This document shows, in pieces, positions 19,360-27,901 of a stretch of 64,000 nucleotides of DNA. Position 1 is the stretch's first letter, and each line of letters opens with the position of its first letter. The notes below the pieces were generated by a model. The model saw nothing but the letters and a program-made list of their open reading frames with translations, did no database searches and was not told the origin of the DNA. Source of the DNA: Paracoccaceae bacterium (GTDB lineage: Bacteria > Pseudomonadota > Alphaproteobacteria > Rhodobacterales > Rhodobacteraceae); the NCBI GenBank assembly GCA_009773375.1, contig WRPH01000024.1:77168-141167 (forward strand), written 5' to 3'. The position numbers and the translations under genes were made by a program.

Positions 19360-20385
19360 TCAGATCGACAGCCGCACGCCGATCCCTGGGCTGGGCATAC
19401 CTTGTGTGCCGCGTTCGCGGTAAGGCGTGGTATTATAGTGGCTGCGGTAGCATTTCGAAAAATGCGACGGGCTGGCAAAACCGCAGGCCAGTGCGACGTT
19501 GATCACGCTCATATCGGTCTGCATCAGCAGGTTGCGCGCCTTCTGCAGTCGCAGTTCCATGTAATAGCGTTTCGGGCTGCGGTTCAGATAACGGCGGAAC
19601 AGCCGCTCCAGCTGCCGCGTGCTCATCCCGACATCCTCGGCCAGATCCGCCGGGCTCATCGGATCTTCGATGGCATTTTCCATCATCTGGATCACCTGGC
19701 TCAGCTTCGGATGCCGCACCCCGATCCGGGTCGGAATCGACAACCTCTGCGTGTCCTGATCGGTGCGGATGGTCGAGTAGATCATCAGATCGGCGACGTT
19801 ATTGGCCAGATCCTCGCCATGATCCGACGCGATGATCCGCAACATCAGATCAATCGAGGAAATCCCGCCCGCCGTGGACCAGCGGTTGCCATCCATCACG
19901 AAGACCGATTTGGTCAGATTGACCTCGTCAAATTCCTCGGCAAAACCATCCTGGTTTTCCCAGTGGATCGTCGCCTTCTTGCCATCCAGCAGCCCGGCCT
20001 TGGCCAGCGCATAAGCCCCGGTGCACAGACCGCCAATCGCCACGCCACGCCGCGCCTCGCGCCGCAACCAGCTGACCACCGGCTTGGTGGTGGTGTTCTG
20101 GATCTCGATGCCGCCACAGACCAGAATCGTATCCTCGCGGTCAATATCCTCCAGCCCGAAATCCAGCCGGAACGTCGCGCCGTTCGAACAGGTCTTCTCA
20201 ACCCCGCCTTCGCCGCACAGCGCCCAGGTGTAGATCGGATGCCCCATGACGTGATTGGCCAGCCGCAAAGGTTCAATTGCGCCGGCGAAATTAATCATGG
20301 TGAACTTGTCCAGCAATAGAAAGACGAACCGGCGCGGTGCGTCTTCCTTTTCAACTTGGGTGGCTTTGCGCGCAGGGGAGGACAT
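19360..20385 (-). CDS. GlxA-family transcriptional regulator (DJ-1/PfpI + AraC HTH)
   Basis: 341 aa from the ATG at 20385. Residues ~15-190 form a DJ-1/PfpI-like class I glutamine-amidotransferase fold ([20 protein letters not shown], then [16 protein letters not shown] with the elbow Cys). Residues ~240-330 form the AraC-type double helix-turn-helix ([20 protein letters not shown] and [18 protein letters not shown]). This family includes regulators of carnitine, glycine betaine and related catabolism (CdhR, GbdR). The 19-bp element abutting its own start codon recurs near the DMGDH-type gene 8 kb away, so control of that gene and autoregulation are inferred. It also lies just upstream of livK in the same orientation. 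Confidence 0.88.
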   Translation of the reverse strand: MSSPARKATQVEKEDAPRRFVFLLLDKFTMINFAGAIEPLRLANHVMGHPIYTWALCGEGGVEKTCSNGATFRLDFGLEDIDREDTILVCGGIEIQNTTTKPVVSWLRREARRGVAIGGLCTGAYALAKAGLLDGKKATIHWENQDGFAEEFDEVNLTKSVFVMDGNRWSTAGGISSIDLMLRIIASDHGEDLANNVADLMIYSTIRTDQDTQRLSIPTRIGVRHPKLSQVIQMMENAIEDPMSPADLAEDVGMSTRQLERLFRRYLNRSPKRYYMELRLQKARNLLMQTDMSVINVALACGFASPSHFSKCYRSHYNTTPYRERGTQGMPSPGIGVRLSI

Positions 20386-20386
20386 G

Positions 20387-20405
20387 TTGCGACCTGTTTG
20401 TGTCG
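20387..20405. promoter_or_regulatory. Candidate autoregulatory operator of the GlxA-type regulator
   Basis: TTGCGACCTGTTTGTGTCG on the plus strand (CGACACAAACAGGTCGCAA on the coding strand), ending one base before the start codon. It is 18/19 identical to the element at 12340-12358. A protein bound here would cover the ribosome-site DNA and probably the transcript start, fitting repression. Confidence 0.55.
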
Positions 20406-20440
20406 GTTTCGGTGGAAGGAAACAGGAAAATCCGCCGTCC

Positions 20441-20482
20441 GCAAGGGTGAACCGCGGCGAAAAGCCGGGTTTCACCCTTTGC
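20441..20482. repeat. Long inverted repeat overlapping the aroG promoter
   Basis: GCAAGGGTGAA (20441-20451) pairs with TTCACCCTTTGC (20471-20482) with one bulge, and an inner CGGC/GCCG stem. Its right arm covers the proposed -35 box of the DAHP synthase promoter, so it may be an operator. It could also act as a minus-strand leader structure. Confidence 0.5.
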
Positions 20483-20506
20483 ATTCCCGGTTATTTTTTC
20501 TATACC
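20478..20506 (+). promoter_or_regulatory. Candidate promoter for DAHP synthase
   Basis: TTTGCA (20478-20483), 17-nt spacer, TATACC (20501-20506), about 34 nt before the start codon. A reasonable sigma-70-like match but not exact. Confidence 0.45.
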
Positions 20507-20539
20507 CACCCCGATACCGCTAACGGAAGGGGAAGCCCG

Positions 20540-21910
20540 ATGACCAAGGGATGGACGAAATCGGATTGGCGCGCAAAACCGCGCGTGCAGATGCCCGATT
20601 ATCTGGATGCAGCCGCGCTCAACGCTGTTGAGGCGCAACTGTCCAAGTATCCCCCGCTGGTCTTTGCCGGCGAGGCGCGCAAGCTGAAAAAGCAGCTCGC
20701 TCTGGCGGGCGAGGGCAAGGCCTTCCTGCTGCAAGGCGGCGATTGCGCCGAAAGCTTCTCGGAATTCAGCGCAGACAACATCCGCGACACCTTCCGTGTC
20801 ATGCTGCAAATGGCCGTGGTGCTGACCTATGGCGCGAAAGTGCCGGTGATCAAGGTTGGCCGCATGGCCGGTCAGTTCGCCAAGCCGCGCTCGGCTCCGA
20901 CCGAGGTGATCGGCGGCGTCGAATACCCGTCCTACCGTGGCGATATCATCAACGGCTTCGACGCCACGATGGAAGCCCGCCAGCCCGACCCGCAGCGCAT
21001 GTTGCAGGCCTACACTCAGGCCGCCGCCTCCCTGAACCTGCTGCGCGCCTTCTCGACCGGTGGCTTTGCCGACATTCACCGCGTCCACAGCTGGACGCTG
21101 GGCTTTGCCGAACATGACAAGGCCGAACGCTACCGCGAGCTGTCCAACCGCATCTCGGATGCGCTGGATTTCATGAACGCCGCCGGGATCAACTCGGAAA
21201 CCGCGCCGTCACTGGCTGCGGTGGACTTCTACACCAGCCACGAATCGCTGCTGCTGGAGTATGAAGAGGCGCTGTGCCGGGTCGACAGCATCACCGGCCA
21301 GAACGTTGCAGGCTCCGGCCACATGATCTGGATCGGCGACCGCACCCGTCAGCCCGACGGCGCGCATGTCGAATTCGCCCGTGGCGTGCTGAACCCGATC
21401 GGCCTGAAATGCGGCCCCACCACCACTGCGGATGATCTCAAGGTGCTGATGGCGAAACTGAACCCGGCGAATGAGCCAGGCCGCCTGACCCTGATCGCCC
21501 GCTTTGGTGCCGGCAAAGTCGGTGACAACCTGCCGCGCCTGATCAAGGCCGTGCAGGAAGAGGGCGCTAACGTGGTCTGGTCCTGTGATCCGATGCACGG
21601 CAACACCATCAAGGCGGCGTCGGGCTACAAGACCCGCCCGTTTGAATCGGTGCTGCGCGAAGTCCGTGAATTCTTCGCCATCCACAAGGCCGAGGGCACG
21701 ATCCCCGGCGGCGTGCATTTCGAGATGACCGGGCAGGACGTGACCGAATGCACCGGCGGCTTGCGCGCAGTCTCGGATGAAAATCTCGCCGACCGCTACC
21801 ATACCGCCTGCGATCCGCGCCTCAATGCCAGCCAATCGCTGGAACTGGCCTTCCTCGTCTCGGAAGAGCTGTCAGCCCAACGCGAAGCCGCCCGCCGCGT
21901 CGCGCTGTAA
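20540..21910 (+). CDS. aroG: Class II 3-deoxy-7-phosphoheptulonate synthase
   Basis: 456 aa, the normal length of plant/bacterial class II DAHP synthases. It condenses phosphoenolpyruvate with erythrose 4-phosphate, the first step of the shikimate pathway. Family markers: [12 protein letters not shown] with the metal-binding Cys, [27 protein letters not shown], and near the C-terminus [18 protein letters not shown]. Start at 20540 with GGAAGGGGAAG ribosome site; the long upstream in-frame extension runs through the promoter and is rejected. Single gene unit with its own promoter and a strong terminator. Confidence 0.95.
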   Translation: MTKGWTKSDWRAKPRVQMPDYLDAAALNAVEAQLSKYPPLVFAGEARKLKKQLALAGEGKAFLLQGGDCAESFSEFSADNIRDTFRVMLQMAVVLTYGAKVPVIKVGRMAGQFAKPRSAPTEVIGGVEYPSYRGDIINGFDATMEARQPDPQRMLQAYTQAAASLNLLRAFSTGGFADIHRVHSWTLGFAEHDKAERYRELSNRISDALDFMNAAGINSETAPSLAAVDFYTSHESLLLEYEEALCRVDSITGQNVAGSGHMIWIGDRTRQPDGAHVEFARGVLNPIGLKCGPTTTADDLKVLMAKLNPANEPGRLTLIARFGAGKVGDNLPRLIKAVQEEGANVVWSCDPMHGNTIKAASGYKTRPFESVLREVREFFAIHKAEGTIPGGVHFEMTGQDVTECTGGLRAVSDENLADRYHTACDPRLNASQSLELAFLVSEELSAQREAARRVAL

Positions 21911-21927
21911 TCGCTGTCACTTTATGC

Positions 21928-21957
21928 AAAAGGCGGGGGCCAAAATCCCCGCCTTTT
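21928..21957 (+). terminator. Rho-independent terminator of aroG
   Basis: AAAAGGCGGGG (21928-21938) pairs with CCCCGCCTTTT (21947-21957), followed by another T. Starts 18 nt after the stop codon. 21958-22107 holds nothing recognisable. Confidence 0.9.
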
Positions 21958-22107
21958 TGTATGTGACATCGCTTTTGCGTTTCATCTTGGCCAAAATATC
22001 CTGGGGGGTGAGCGCAGCGAGGGGGGCTAGCCCCCTTGATCCGCCGCGCCGAAGCGCGACAGCGCGCAGGTGCGGTAATCCGCGTGCGCCGCAGGCGCGC
22101 CACTGGA

Positions 22108-22779
22108 TCAGTCGCGCGAACTGACCAGCCGCAGCGCAGGCTTGCCGAAACTGCGTGGCGGTGCGGGTTGCAGCGGCTCGGCCACCAGCTCGGTTTCTGG
22201 CATCACGCGCAAGGCTGGCTGCGCGATCAACTCGCGCACCATGCCCGCAATCGCAAACCGCCGCGGCGCGCGGCCCAGACTGCCTTCGGCCACCAGACAG
22301 CCCAAGGCCAATCCCGGCTCGCCGCCCGACCCGATCACCGGCAACAGCAGCATCCGCGCCGACAGCGCCGGACGCCCGACGCCACGCTCGGCCTCCAGCC
22401 AGATTTCCAGCACCGAGGGGGCCGCGAACAGCTGTTCCAACTCGGCCGCCAGCCGTGTCCGCGCCGCGGGATCAAACAGCGCCGACAGCGGCATGCCGCG
22501 GACATCCATCGCCATCAGATCGTTCAACTGCATCCCCGCCAGCCGGAACCGCGCCTGACCCGCCGCGATGCGTTCAACCAGAAAAACCTTGTCCAGCGCC
22601 ATCGCCAGCCCGCGCGGATCAATCTGATCGCGGCGCGGCAGGCTGCCATTCTGGCGCAGCGCCTCCCAATAGCCGCGCACCGCTTGCAGCGTCGCCCCGC
22701 CCGCGCTTTGCCCAGCAGCCATCCGGCTCATTGCACCGTCGTTCGCGCTGCCCCTGCCTTGGCCAAAATACGTCAACAT
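22108..22779 (-). CDS. PAS-domain protein (PAS_5 / DUF1457-like)
   Basis: 223 aa from the ATG at 22779, with GGGGAG 7 nt upstream; the TTG at 22794 would swallow that ribosome site. The N-terminal two thirds match the alphaproteobacterial PAS_5 pattern: GYWEALRQNGSLPRRDQIDP at ~35-54, then FLVERIAAGQARFRLAGMQL. Proteins of this type are stand-alone single PAS domains, of uncertain signalling role. No kinase, cyclase or HTH is attached. It is convergent with aroG and divergent from yicC. Confidence 0.75.
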   Translation of the reverse strand: MLTYFGQGRGSANDGAMSRMAAGQSAGGATLQAVRGYWEALRQNGSLPRRDQIDPRGLAMALDKVFLVERIAAGQARFRLAGMQLNDLMAMDVRGMPLSALFDPAARTRLAAELEQLFAAPSVLEIWLEAERGVGRPALSARMLLLPVIGSGGEPGLALGCLVAEGSLGRAPRRFAIAGMVRELIAQPALRVMPETELVAEPLQPAPPRSFGKPALRLVSSRD

Positions 22780-22980
22780 CCCATTGCTCCCCAATCGGCG
22801 TGATGCTGTTGCCTGTCGAACGCCCGCTCGCCCGGCCCTCGCATGGCGAAATCGGTTAACGTCGCCGTAACACCTGTTACCAATGTCTTAAGATACACCA
22901 GATGCCGCGCCTTTTGCGGATAATCTCGACAAATGGTAAATACCGGTCCAAGCAAGGGCACGGGTGTAAAGGAGTGCAGC

Positions 22981-23880
22981 ATGACGGTTTCCATGACGGG
23001 CTTTGCCGCAGCCAAAGGGCAGGGGGCCGGACATTCCTGGGCCTGGGATATCCGATCGGTCAACGGCAAGGGGCTGGATCTGCGGCTGCGGGTGCCGGAT
23101 TGGATTGACGGTCTGGAACTGGCGCTGCGCGGCGAGATTTCCCGCAGCCTGCAACGCGGTAATGTCAGCCTGTCGCTGAAAGTTGCCCGTGATGGTCTGG
23201 CCGAGGGCGCCGAAGGTGTGCGCGTCAACATCCCGGCGCTGGCCGCCGTTCTGGCGGCGCTGAAACAGGTGGAAGATGCCGCGATGGAGGCAGGCGTCAC
23301 CCTTGGTCAGCCGACAGGTGCCGATGTGCTGGCGGTGCGTGGCGTGCTCGATACCACCAGCGCCGATTTTGACGTCACACCCCTGCGCGCCGCGATCCTC
23401 GCCGACCTGCCGGGATTGCTGAAGGATTTCCATGCCATGCGCGCGGCCGAGGGCGCTGCCCTGCATGGTGTTATCGCCGCCCAACTGGACCGCATCGCCC
23501 GCCTGACCGACGATGCAGCCCTGGAGGCTACCGCCCGCCGCGACGCCGCCGCCACCACGCTGCGTGACGCCCTCGCCAAGGTTCTGGCCAATGCCGAGGG
23601 CGTTGACGAAACCCGGCTGGCGCAGGAACTGGCGCTGATCGCGGTGAAAAACGACGTCGCCGAAGAGCTCGACCGTCTTACTGCCCATATCGACGCCGCC
23701 CGCAGCCTGCTGGCCGAGCCGGGGCAGGTCGGGCGTAAATTCGATTTCCTGATGCAGGAATTCATGCGCGAGGCCAATACGCTGTGCTCGAAATCGCAAT
23801 CTCTGGCGCTGACCCGCATCGGACTTGACCTTAAGACCGTCATCGATCAGATGCGCGAACAGGTTCAAAACGTGGAATAA
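22981..23880 (+). CDS. YicC family endoribonuclease-like protein
   Basis: 299 aa. Start ATG 22981 with AAAGGAG ribosome site. N-terminal SMTGFAAAKG and the WDIRSVNGKGLDLRLRVP signature of the YicC N-domain, and the C-terminal EANTLCSKSQSLALTRIGLDLKTVIDQMREQVQNVE of DUF1732. E. coli YicC is reported to act on small RNAs, so an RNA-turnover role is plausible. It stands 3 nt ahead of gmk, the common bacterial yicC-gmk order. Confidence 0.92.
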   Translation: MTVSMTGFAAAKGQGAGHSWAWDIRSVNGKGLDLRLRVPDWIDGLELALRGEISRSLQRGNVSLSLKVARDGLAEGAEGVRVNIPALAAVLAALKQVEDAAMEAGVTLGQPTGADVLAVRGVLDTTSADFDVTPLRAAILADLPGLLKDFHAMRAAEGAALHGVIAAQLDRIARLTDDAALEATARRDAAATTLRDALAKVLANAEGVDETRLAQELALIAVKNDVAEELDRLTAHIDAARSLLAEPGQVGRKFDFLMQEFMREANTLCSKSQSLALTRIGLDLKTVIDQMREQVQNVE

Positions 23881-23883
23881 AAC

Positions 23884-24519
23884 ATGGCGCGTCGCGGTCT
23901 TTTGCTGATCCTTTCCTCGCCTTCGGGTGCGGGCAAATCCACCCTTGCCCGCCGGTTGATGGAGTGGGATCCGACCATCCGCTTTTCGGTGTCCACCACC
24001 ACAAGGCTGCCGCGCCCCGGCGAGGAAGATGGCCGCGAATACTACTTCCGCAGCCGCGAAGCCTTTGAAGACATGGTGAAAACCGGCGAGATGCTGGAAC
24101 ATGCGGAAGTGTTCGGCAATTTCTATGGCAGCCCGAAAGGTCCGGTGGAAACCGCGATGCAGCAGGGCCGCGACACCCTGTTTGATATTGATTGGCAAGG
24201 CGGCCAGCAGATCCGCAATTCGGCTTTAGGCCGCGATGTGGTGTCGATCTTCATCCTGCCGCCGTCGATTGCGGAACTGGAATCGCGTCTGCGCAGTCGC
24301 GCGCAGGACACGGATGAGGTGATCGCGGGCCGGATGGCGAAATCCCGCGATGAAATCAGCCATTGGGCCGAATATGATTATGTGATCGTCAACACCGATC
24401 TCGACAAGGCTTTTGCCGAGTTGACCACCATTCTGCAAGCCGAACGCCTGCGCCGCGACCGCCAACCGGATCTGAGCGATTTCGTCCGCAGCCTGAACCG
24501 CGAGTTTGAAACCCGATGA
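23884..24519 (+). CDS. gmk: Guanylate kinase
   Basis: 211 aa. Phosphorylates GMP to GDP with ATP. P-loop [10 protein letters not shown] (residues ~11-20), GMP-binding [19 protein letters not shown], and [10 protein letters not shown]. Separated from yicC by 3 nt and overlapping the next gene by 4 nt (ATGA), so the three are probably co-translated. Confidence 0.96.
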   Translation: MARRGLLLILSSPSGAGKSTLARRLMEWDPTIRFSVSTTTRLPRPGEEDGREYYFRSREAFEDMVKTGEMLEHAEVFGNFYGSPKGPVETAMQQGRDTLFDIDWQGGQQIRNSALGRDVVSIFILPPSIAELESRLRSRAQDTDEVIAGRMAKSRDEISHWAEYDYVIVNTDLDKAFAELTTILQAERLRRDRQPDLSDFVRSLNREFETR

Positions 24520-25037
24520 TCTACGCACTCGACAGTATCAGCCCCGAAATCGCCGCCGATGCCTGGGTCGCCGACACTGCCGTTCTGATCGGTCGGGTTG
24601 TGCTGGAGCCTGCGGCCAGCATCTGGTTCGGCGCGGTGTTGCGGGGGGATAACGAAGAAATCCGCGTCGGGCAGGGCAGCAACATTCAGGAAAACGCCGT
24701 GCTGCACACCGATATGGGCTATCCGCTGACCATCGGTGCCAATTGCACCATCGGTCACAAGGCCATGCTGCACGGCTGCACCATCGGCGAAGGCAGCCTG
24801 ATCGGCATGGGTGCTACGGTGCTGAATGGGGCAAAGGTCGGCAAGGGCTGTCTGATCGGGGCAGGGGCCTTGATCACCGAAGGCAAAGAGATTCCCGATG
24901 GGTCTTTGGTGATGGGCGCGCCCGGCAAGGTGGTGCGACTGTTGGACGCCGAAGCGCAGGCGCGGCTGCTGCAATCTGCGCGTGGCTATCATGCTAATGC
25001 GCGGCGCTATGCCAAGGGGTTGCAATTGCTGAAATAA
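24516..25037 (+). CDS. Gamma-carbonic-anhydrase-like left-handed beta-helix protein
   Basis: 173 aa. Hexapeptide repeats throughout, with the three zinc-ligand histidines in place: VLHTDMG and [12 protein letters not shown]. This is the YrdA/PaaY/CaiE type, a trimeric left-handed beta-helix. Carbonic anhydrase activity is proven for only some members; others are thioesterase or of unknown function. ATGA overlap with gmk. The downstream transcript runs into the large hairpin shared with the convergent DUF1127 gene. Confidence 0.88.
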   Translation: MIYALDSISPEIAADAWVADTAVLIGRVVLEPAASIWFGAVLRGDNEEIRVGQGSNIQENAVLHTDMGYPLTIGANCTIGHKAMLHGCTIGEGSLIGMGATVLNGAKVGKGCLIGAGALITEGKEIPDGSLVMGAPGKVVRLLDAEAQARLLQSARGYHANARRYAKGLQLLK

Positions 25038-25038
25038 A

Positions 25039-25146
25039 AAGGGGGCCAAGACGTTTCGAGTTTCGCTCAGGACCGAAGCCGAAATTCAAACACACTTGGT
25101 TTGAATTTCGGAGCCTTGCAAACTCGAAGCGTCAGATGGCCCCCTT
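25039..25146 (-). ncRNA. Extended hairpin in the 3' UTR of the DUF1127 gene (terminator or small RNA)
   Basis: One ~108-nt stem: AAGGGGGCCA (25039-25048) with TGGCCCCCTT (25137-25146); 25050-25063 with 25120-25133 (14 bp, one G-U); and an apical 12-bp stem CCGAAATTCAAA (25079-25090) with TTTGAATTTCGG (25100-25111). On the minus strand it ends in CCCCCTTTTTATTT, so it terminates the DUF1127 message. Its size far exceeds what termination needs, and a stable 3' UTR-derived RNA is possible. Confidence 0.6.
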
Positions 25147-25166
25147 GATCAGTGAAATTTCACGTC

Positions 25167-25328
25167 TTAGCCCCAGACGGCCTTACGGGCGATGCGCTCG
25201 GCATCTTCCGGGTAAATCCCCAGGTCCAGTGCGACGCGGCGTGGCATGCCGGCGATTTCGTCACGGGTCCGGCGGTAAAGTGCGCGTTTCGCGGCAGCCT
25301 CACGCATTTGGGCGATGATGGTTTTCAT
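25167..25328 (-). CDS. DUF1127 (YjiS-like) small protein
   Basis: 53 aa, read by hand: MKTIIAQMREAAAKRALY at the start, then RRTRDEIAGMPRRVALDLGI, ending in ARKAVWG. The Arg-rich helix followed by L-D-L-G-I is the DUF1127 signature. The family consists of small basic proteins; in Rhodobacter sphaeroides a DUF1127 protein (CcaF1) is linked to stress small RNAs and RNA metabolism. Ribosome site GGAAAGGA upstream of the ATG at 25328. A GTTAGCGC-type palindrome overlaps its candidate promoter, and the gene ends in the large hairpin at 25039-25146. Confidence 0.85.
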   Translation of the reverse strand: MKTIIAQMREAAAKRALYRRTRDEIAGMPRRVALDLGIYPEDAERIARKAVWG

Positions 25329-25387
25329 GGTGTTTCCTTTCCTCTGCGATGACGTGGCCCGGATGGCTTTGTCCCTTTCGCATGATC

Positions 25388-25417
25388 AGAATATGGCAAA
25401 ACCGTTAGCGCAAACAA
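25388..25417 (-). promoter_or_regulatory. Candidate DUF1127 promoter with overlapping GTTAGCGC operator
   Basis: Minus strand TTGTTT (25417-25412), 18-nt spacer, TATTCT (25393-25388). CGTTAGCGCAAACA (25403-25416) matches 12 of 14 positions of TGTTAGCGCTAACA, and covers the -35 side, so binding would be expected to repress. Confidence 0.45.
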
Positions 25418-25488
25418 CCAACAATGCTGCGGTGCGGCATTGCGTTGGCTGCATAGCTTGTGCAAATCTGCCGTGGCAAAAAGGAAAA

Positions 25489-25556
25489 GGGCACCCCAAG
25501 GTGCCCCAAAATTCTTCAAAAGAATTTTTACCAAGGATTTTAAGAAAATCCTTGGT
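25489..25556 (-). terminator. Three stacked hairpins ending the first gap gene
   Basis: In minus-strand order: ACCAAGGATTTT/AAAATCCTTGGT (25530-25556), AAAATTCTT/AAGAATTTT (25508-25528), GGGCACC/GGTGCCC (25489-25506). The last is followed by TTTTCCTTTTT on the minus strand, the likely termination point. The two upstream stems are A/T-rich. Confidence 0.7.
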
Positions 25557-25562
25557 CCAGCC

Positions 25563-26564
25563 TCAGATCAGCTTGCCCATCGCAACCGCGGTATCGGCCA
25601 TACGGTTCGAGAAGCCCCATTCGTTGTCATACCAGGTCAGAATCCGCACCATCGTGCCATCAAGCACCTTGGTCTGATCCATGTGGAATACGCTCGAATG
25701 CGGGTCATGGTTGAAATCCGATGACACATTCGGCTGGTCGGTATAGCCCAGAATGCCCTTCAACCGGCCAGTGGCCGCGGCGCGGATCGCGTCGTTGACT
25801 TCCTGCACCGTGGTCGCACGGCTGGCTTCAAACACCAGATCAACCACCGACACGTTCGGCGTCGGCACCCGGATCGCCACGCCGTCCAGCTTGCCCTTCA
25901 ATTCGGGCAGCACCAGACCCACCGCCTTGGCGGCCCCGGTCGAGGTCGGGATCATGCTCAGCGCCGCGGCGCGGGCGCGATAGAGATCCTTGTGCATCGT
26001 ATCCAGCGTCGGCTGATCGCCGGTATAGCTGTGGATGGTGGTCATGAAACCGCGGGTGATGCCGATGGCCTCGTTCAGCACCTGCGCCACCGGCGACAGG
26101 CAGTTGGTGGTGCAGGACGCGTTGGAGACAATGAGGTCATCCTTGGTCAGCGTGCCATGGTTGACGCCGTAAACGATGGTCTTGTCTGCGCCGTCGCCGG
26201 GGGCAGAAATCAGCACGCGCTTGGCACCATTTTCCAGATGCGGCAGGCATTTTTCCTTGCTGGTGAAAATGCCGGTGCATTCCAGCACGATATCGACATG
26301 CGCCCAAGGCAGGTCTGCCGGATTCTTGATCGCCGTGACTTCAATCGGGCCACGACCGGCGTCGATGCTGGTGGCGGTGGTGGTGACGATACCCGGAAAG
26401 CGGCCATGCACCGAATCAAAGCGCAACAGGTGGGCGTTGGTTTCAACCGGCCCCAGATCGTTGATCGCAACAACCTCGATATCGGTGCGACCCGATTCGA
26501 TGATCGCCCGCAGAATGTTGCGGCCAATCCGGCCAAATCCATTGATGGCAACCTTGACGGCCAT
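25563..26564 (-). CDS. gap: Type I glyceraldehyde-3-phosphate dehydrogenase
   Basis: 333 aa. Oxidises glyceraldehyde 3-phosphate to 1,3-bisphosphoglycerate with NAD. Rossmann start [16 protein letters not shown]. The cofactor-discriminating loop reads AINDLGP (Asp36), which favours NAD. Catalytic Cys151 in SNASCTTN and His178 in IHSYTGDQ. Perfect GGAGG ribosome site. A near-perfect 20-bp palindrome lies 34-53 nt upstream of the start. Read together with the paralogue at 26811-27809, this copy looks like the ordinary glycolytic enzyme. Confidence 0.95.
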   Translation of the reverse strand: MAVKVAINGFGRIGRNILRAIIESGRTDIEVVAINDLGPVETNAHLLRFDSVHGRFPGIVTTTATSIDAGRGPIEVTAIKNPADLPWAHVDIVLECTGIFTSKEKCLPHLENGAKRVLISAPGDGADKTIVYGVNHGTLTKDDLIVSNASCTTNCLSPVAQVLNEAIGITRGFMTTIHSYTGDQPTLDTMHKDLYRARAAALSMIPTSTGAAKAVGLVLPELKGKLDGVAIRVPTPNVSVVDLVFEASRATTVQEVNDAIRAAATGRLKGILGYTDQPNVSSDFNHDPHSSVFHMDQTKVLDGTMVRILTWYDNEWGFSNRMADTAVAMGKLI

Positions 26565-26597
26565 GAAAACCTCCTGATGAAGCGCGACTCACGCAGC

Positions 26598-26617
26598 TGA
26601 TGCTAGCGCTAACATCA
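26598..26617. promoter_or_regulatory. GTTAGCGC-type palindrome upstream of gap
   Basis: TGATGCTAGCGCTAACATCA is symmetric except for one pair. Its core CTAGCGCTAACA is close to TGTTAGCGCTAACA, which I recall as the binding pattern of the LacI-family regulator CceR in Rhodobacter. It sits where a repressor would block transcription start. Confidence 0.55.
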
Positions 26618-26655
26618 TGAAACCGACACGACAATCAACGCAAAACTTGGCCCCC

Positions 26656-26799
26656 TCAGCGCCAAACCGCGAGATATTCGATCAGATCTTCCAGTTTGCG
26701 TAGCAAAAACAGCATAACATGCCCGCCGTTCAATGCCACATCGGCAGAAACGGCGGCCACGATGATCAGCGCAAGCACAAGGGCGATACGGTCGGTCAC
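26656..26799 (-). CDS. Small membrane protein between the gap genes
   Basis: 47 aa from a GTG at 26799 (TDRIALVLALIIVAAVSADV, ending in LEDLIEYLAVWR), with GGAGGGG just upstream. One hydrophobic segment of ~17 residues, then an amphipathic C-terminal helix with acidic and aromatic residues. The same kind of short protein is found beside GAPDH genes in other Rhodobacterales, as far as I recall. It lies 11 nt after the stop of the second gap gene on the same strand, so it is co-transcribed. Function unknown. Confidence 0.7.
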   Translation of the reverse strand: MTDRIALVLALIIVAAVSADVALNGGHVMLFLLRKLEDLIEYLAVWR

Positions 26800-26810
26800 G
26801 ACCCCTCCGG

Positions 26811-27809
26811 TTATTGGAGGAGCCGCCCCATCACGCCAGCCACGTCGGCCATACGGCAGGAAAAGCCCCATTCGTTGTCATACCAGGCAAGCACCCGCAC
26901 CGAGCGGCCGATCACCTTGGTCTGATCCGGGGCGAAGATAGACGAATAGGGCGTGTGATTGAAGTCGATAGACACTTTCGGCTCGGGATCATACGACATC
27001 ACCATGCCCATATAGCCCTGCGCCGCCTCGCGCACGATCTCGTTCACTTCTGCCACCGTCACCGATTTCTTGGCGATGAAGGTCAGATCCACCGCCGACA
27101 CGTTCGGCGTCGGCACCCGGATCGCGCTGCCGTCCAGCAGCCCGGCCAGTTCCGGCAGCACTTCGCCAATCGCCTTGCCAGCCCCGGTCGAGGTCGGGAT
27201 CATCGCCATCGCCGCCGCACGGGCGCGATACAGGTCCTTGTGGCGGCGGTCCAGCGTCGGCTGATCGCCGGTATAGCTGTGAATGGTGGTCATGATGCCG
27301 GATTCGATGCCGATGCTGTCGTTCAGCACCTTGGCCAGCGGAGCAAGGCAGTTGGTCGTGCAAGAGGCGTTCGACACCACATGGTGATCCGCCGTCAACC
27401 CGCGATGGTTGACGCCATACACCACTGTCATATCGGCGCGCTTGGCCGGAGCGGACACCAGCACGCGCTTGGCGCCGCGTCCCAGATGCACCGCCGCCTT
27501 TTCGCGCTCGTTGAACTTGCCGGTGCATTCCAGCACCACGTCAACGCCCTCCCAGTCCAGATCGTCGGGGTTATAGGTGCTCATCACCCGGATCGGGCCG
27601 CGGCCAAGATCCAACTCGTTGCCCGACACTTTCACGACGCCGGGAAAGCGGCCATGCACCGAATCATATTTCAGCAAATGCGCGTTGGTCTCGATCGGCC
27701 CGGTCGCGTTGATCGCCACCACCTGCACGTCATTGCGTGCCGATTCCGCGATATGCGCCAGAGTGCAGCGGCCAATGCGGCCAAATCCGTTGATGCCGAT
27801 GGTGATCAT
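26811..27809 (-). CDS. gap: Second glyceraldehyde-3-phosphate dehydrogenase, probably NADP-preferring
   Basis: 332 aa, clearly paralogous to the gene at 25563-26564. Catalytic Cys150 (SNASCTTN) and His177 (IHSYTGDQ) are intact. The cofactor loop differs: AINATGP, with Ala35 where the first copy has Asp36, and RR (188-189) in the segment QPTLDRRHKDL where the first has TM. Loss of that Asp and gain of basic residues are the changes expected for NADP use, as in GapB-type or Calvin-cycle enzymes. So an anabolic (gluconeogenic or reductive) role is inferred, not shown. Two GTTAGCGC-type sites lie about 95-125 nt upstream. It is followed by the 47-aa membrane protein. Confidence 0.93.
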   Translation of the reverse strand: MITIGINGFGRIGRCTLAHIAESARNDVQVVAINATGPIETNAHLLKYDSVHGRFPGVVKVSGNELDLGRGPIRVMSTYNPDDLDWEGVDVVLECTGKFNEREKAAVHLGRGAKRVLVSAPAKRADMTVVYGVNHRGLTADHHVVSNASCTTNCLAPLAKVLNDSIGIESGIMTTIHSYTGDQPTLDRRHKDLYRARAAAMAMIPTSTGAGKAIGEVLPELAGLLDGSAIRVPTPNVSAVDLTFIAKKSVTVAEVNEIVREAAQGYMGMVMSYDPEPKVSIDFNHTPYSSIFAPDQTKVIGRSVRVLAWYDNEWGFSCRMADVAGVMGRLLQ

Positions 27810-27901
27810 GCCCGATTCCCTTGCCTGCCAAGCCCAAACCTCAGGCGGCTATAGAAGACAGACTATGATCGGGAAAGCGCAAAAACGACGCATTTTCAGG
27901 A

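Noticed and set aside
25563..27809. Duplicate gap genes as an assembly artefact
   Set aside because: The two differ throughout, including the cofactor loop, and flank a distinct small gene.
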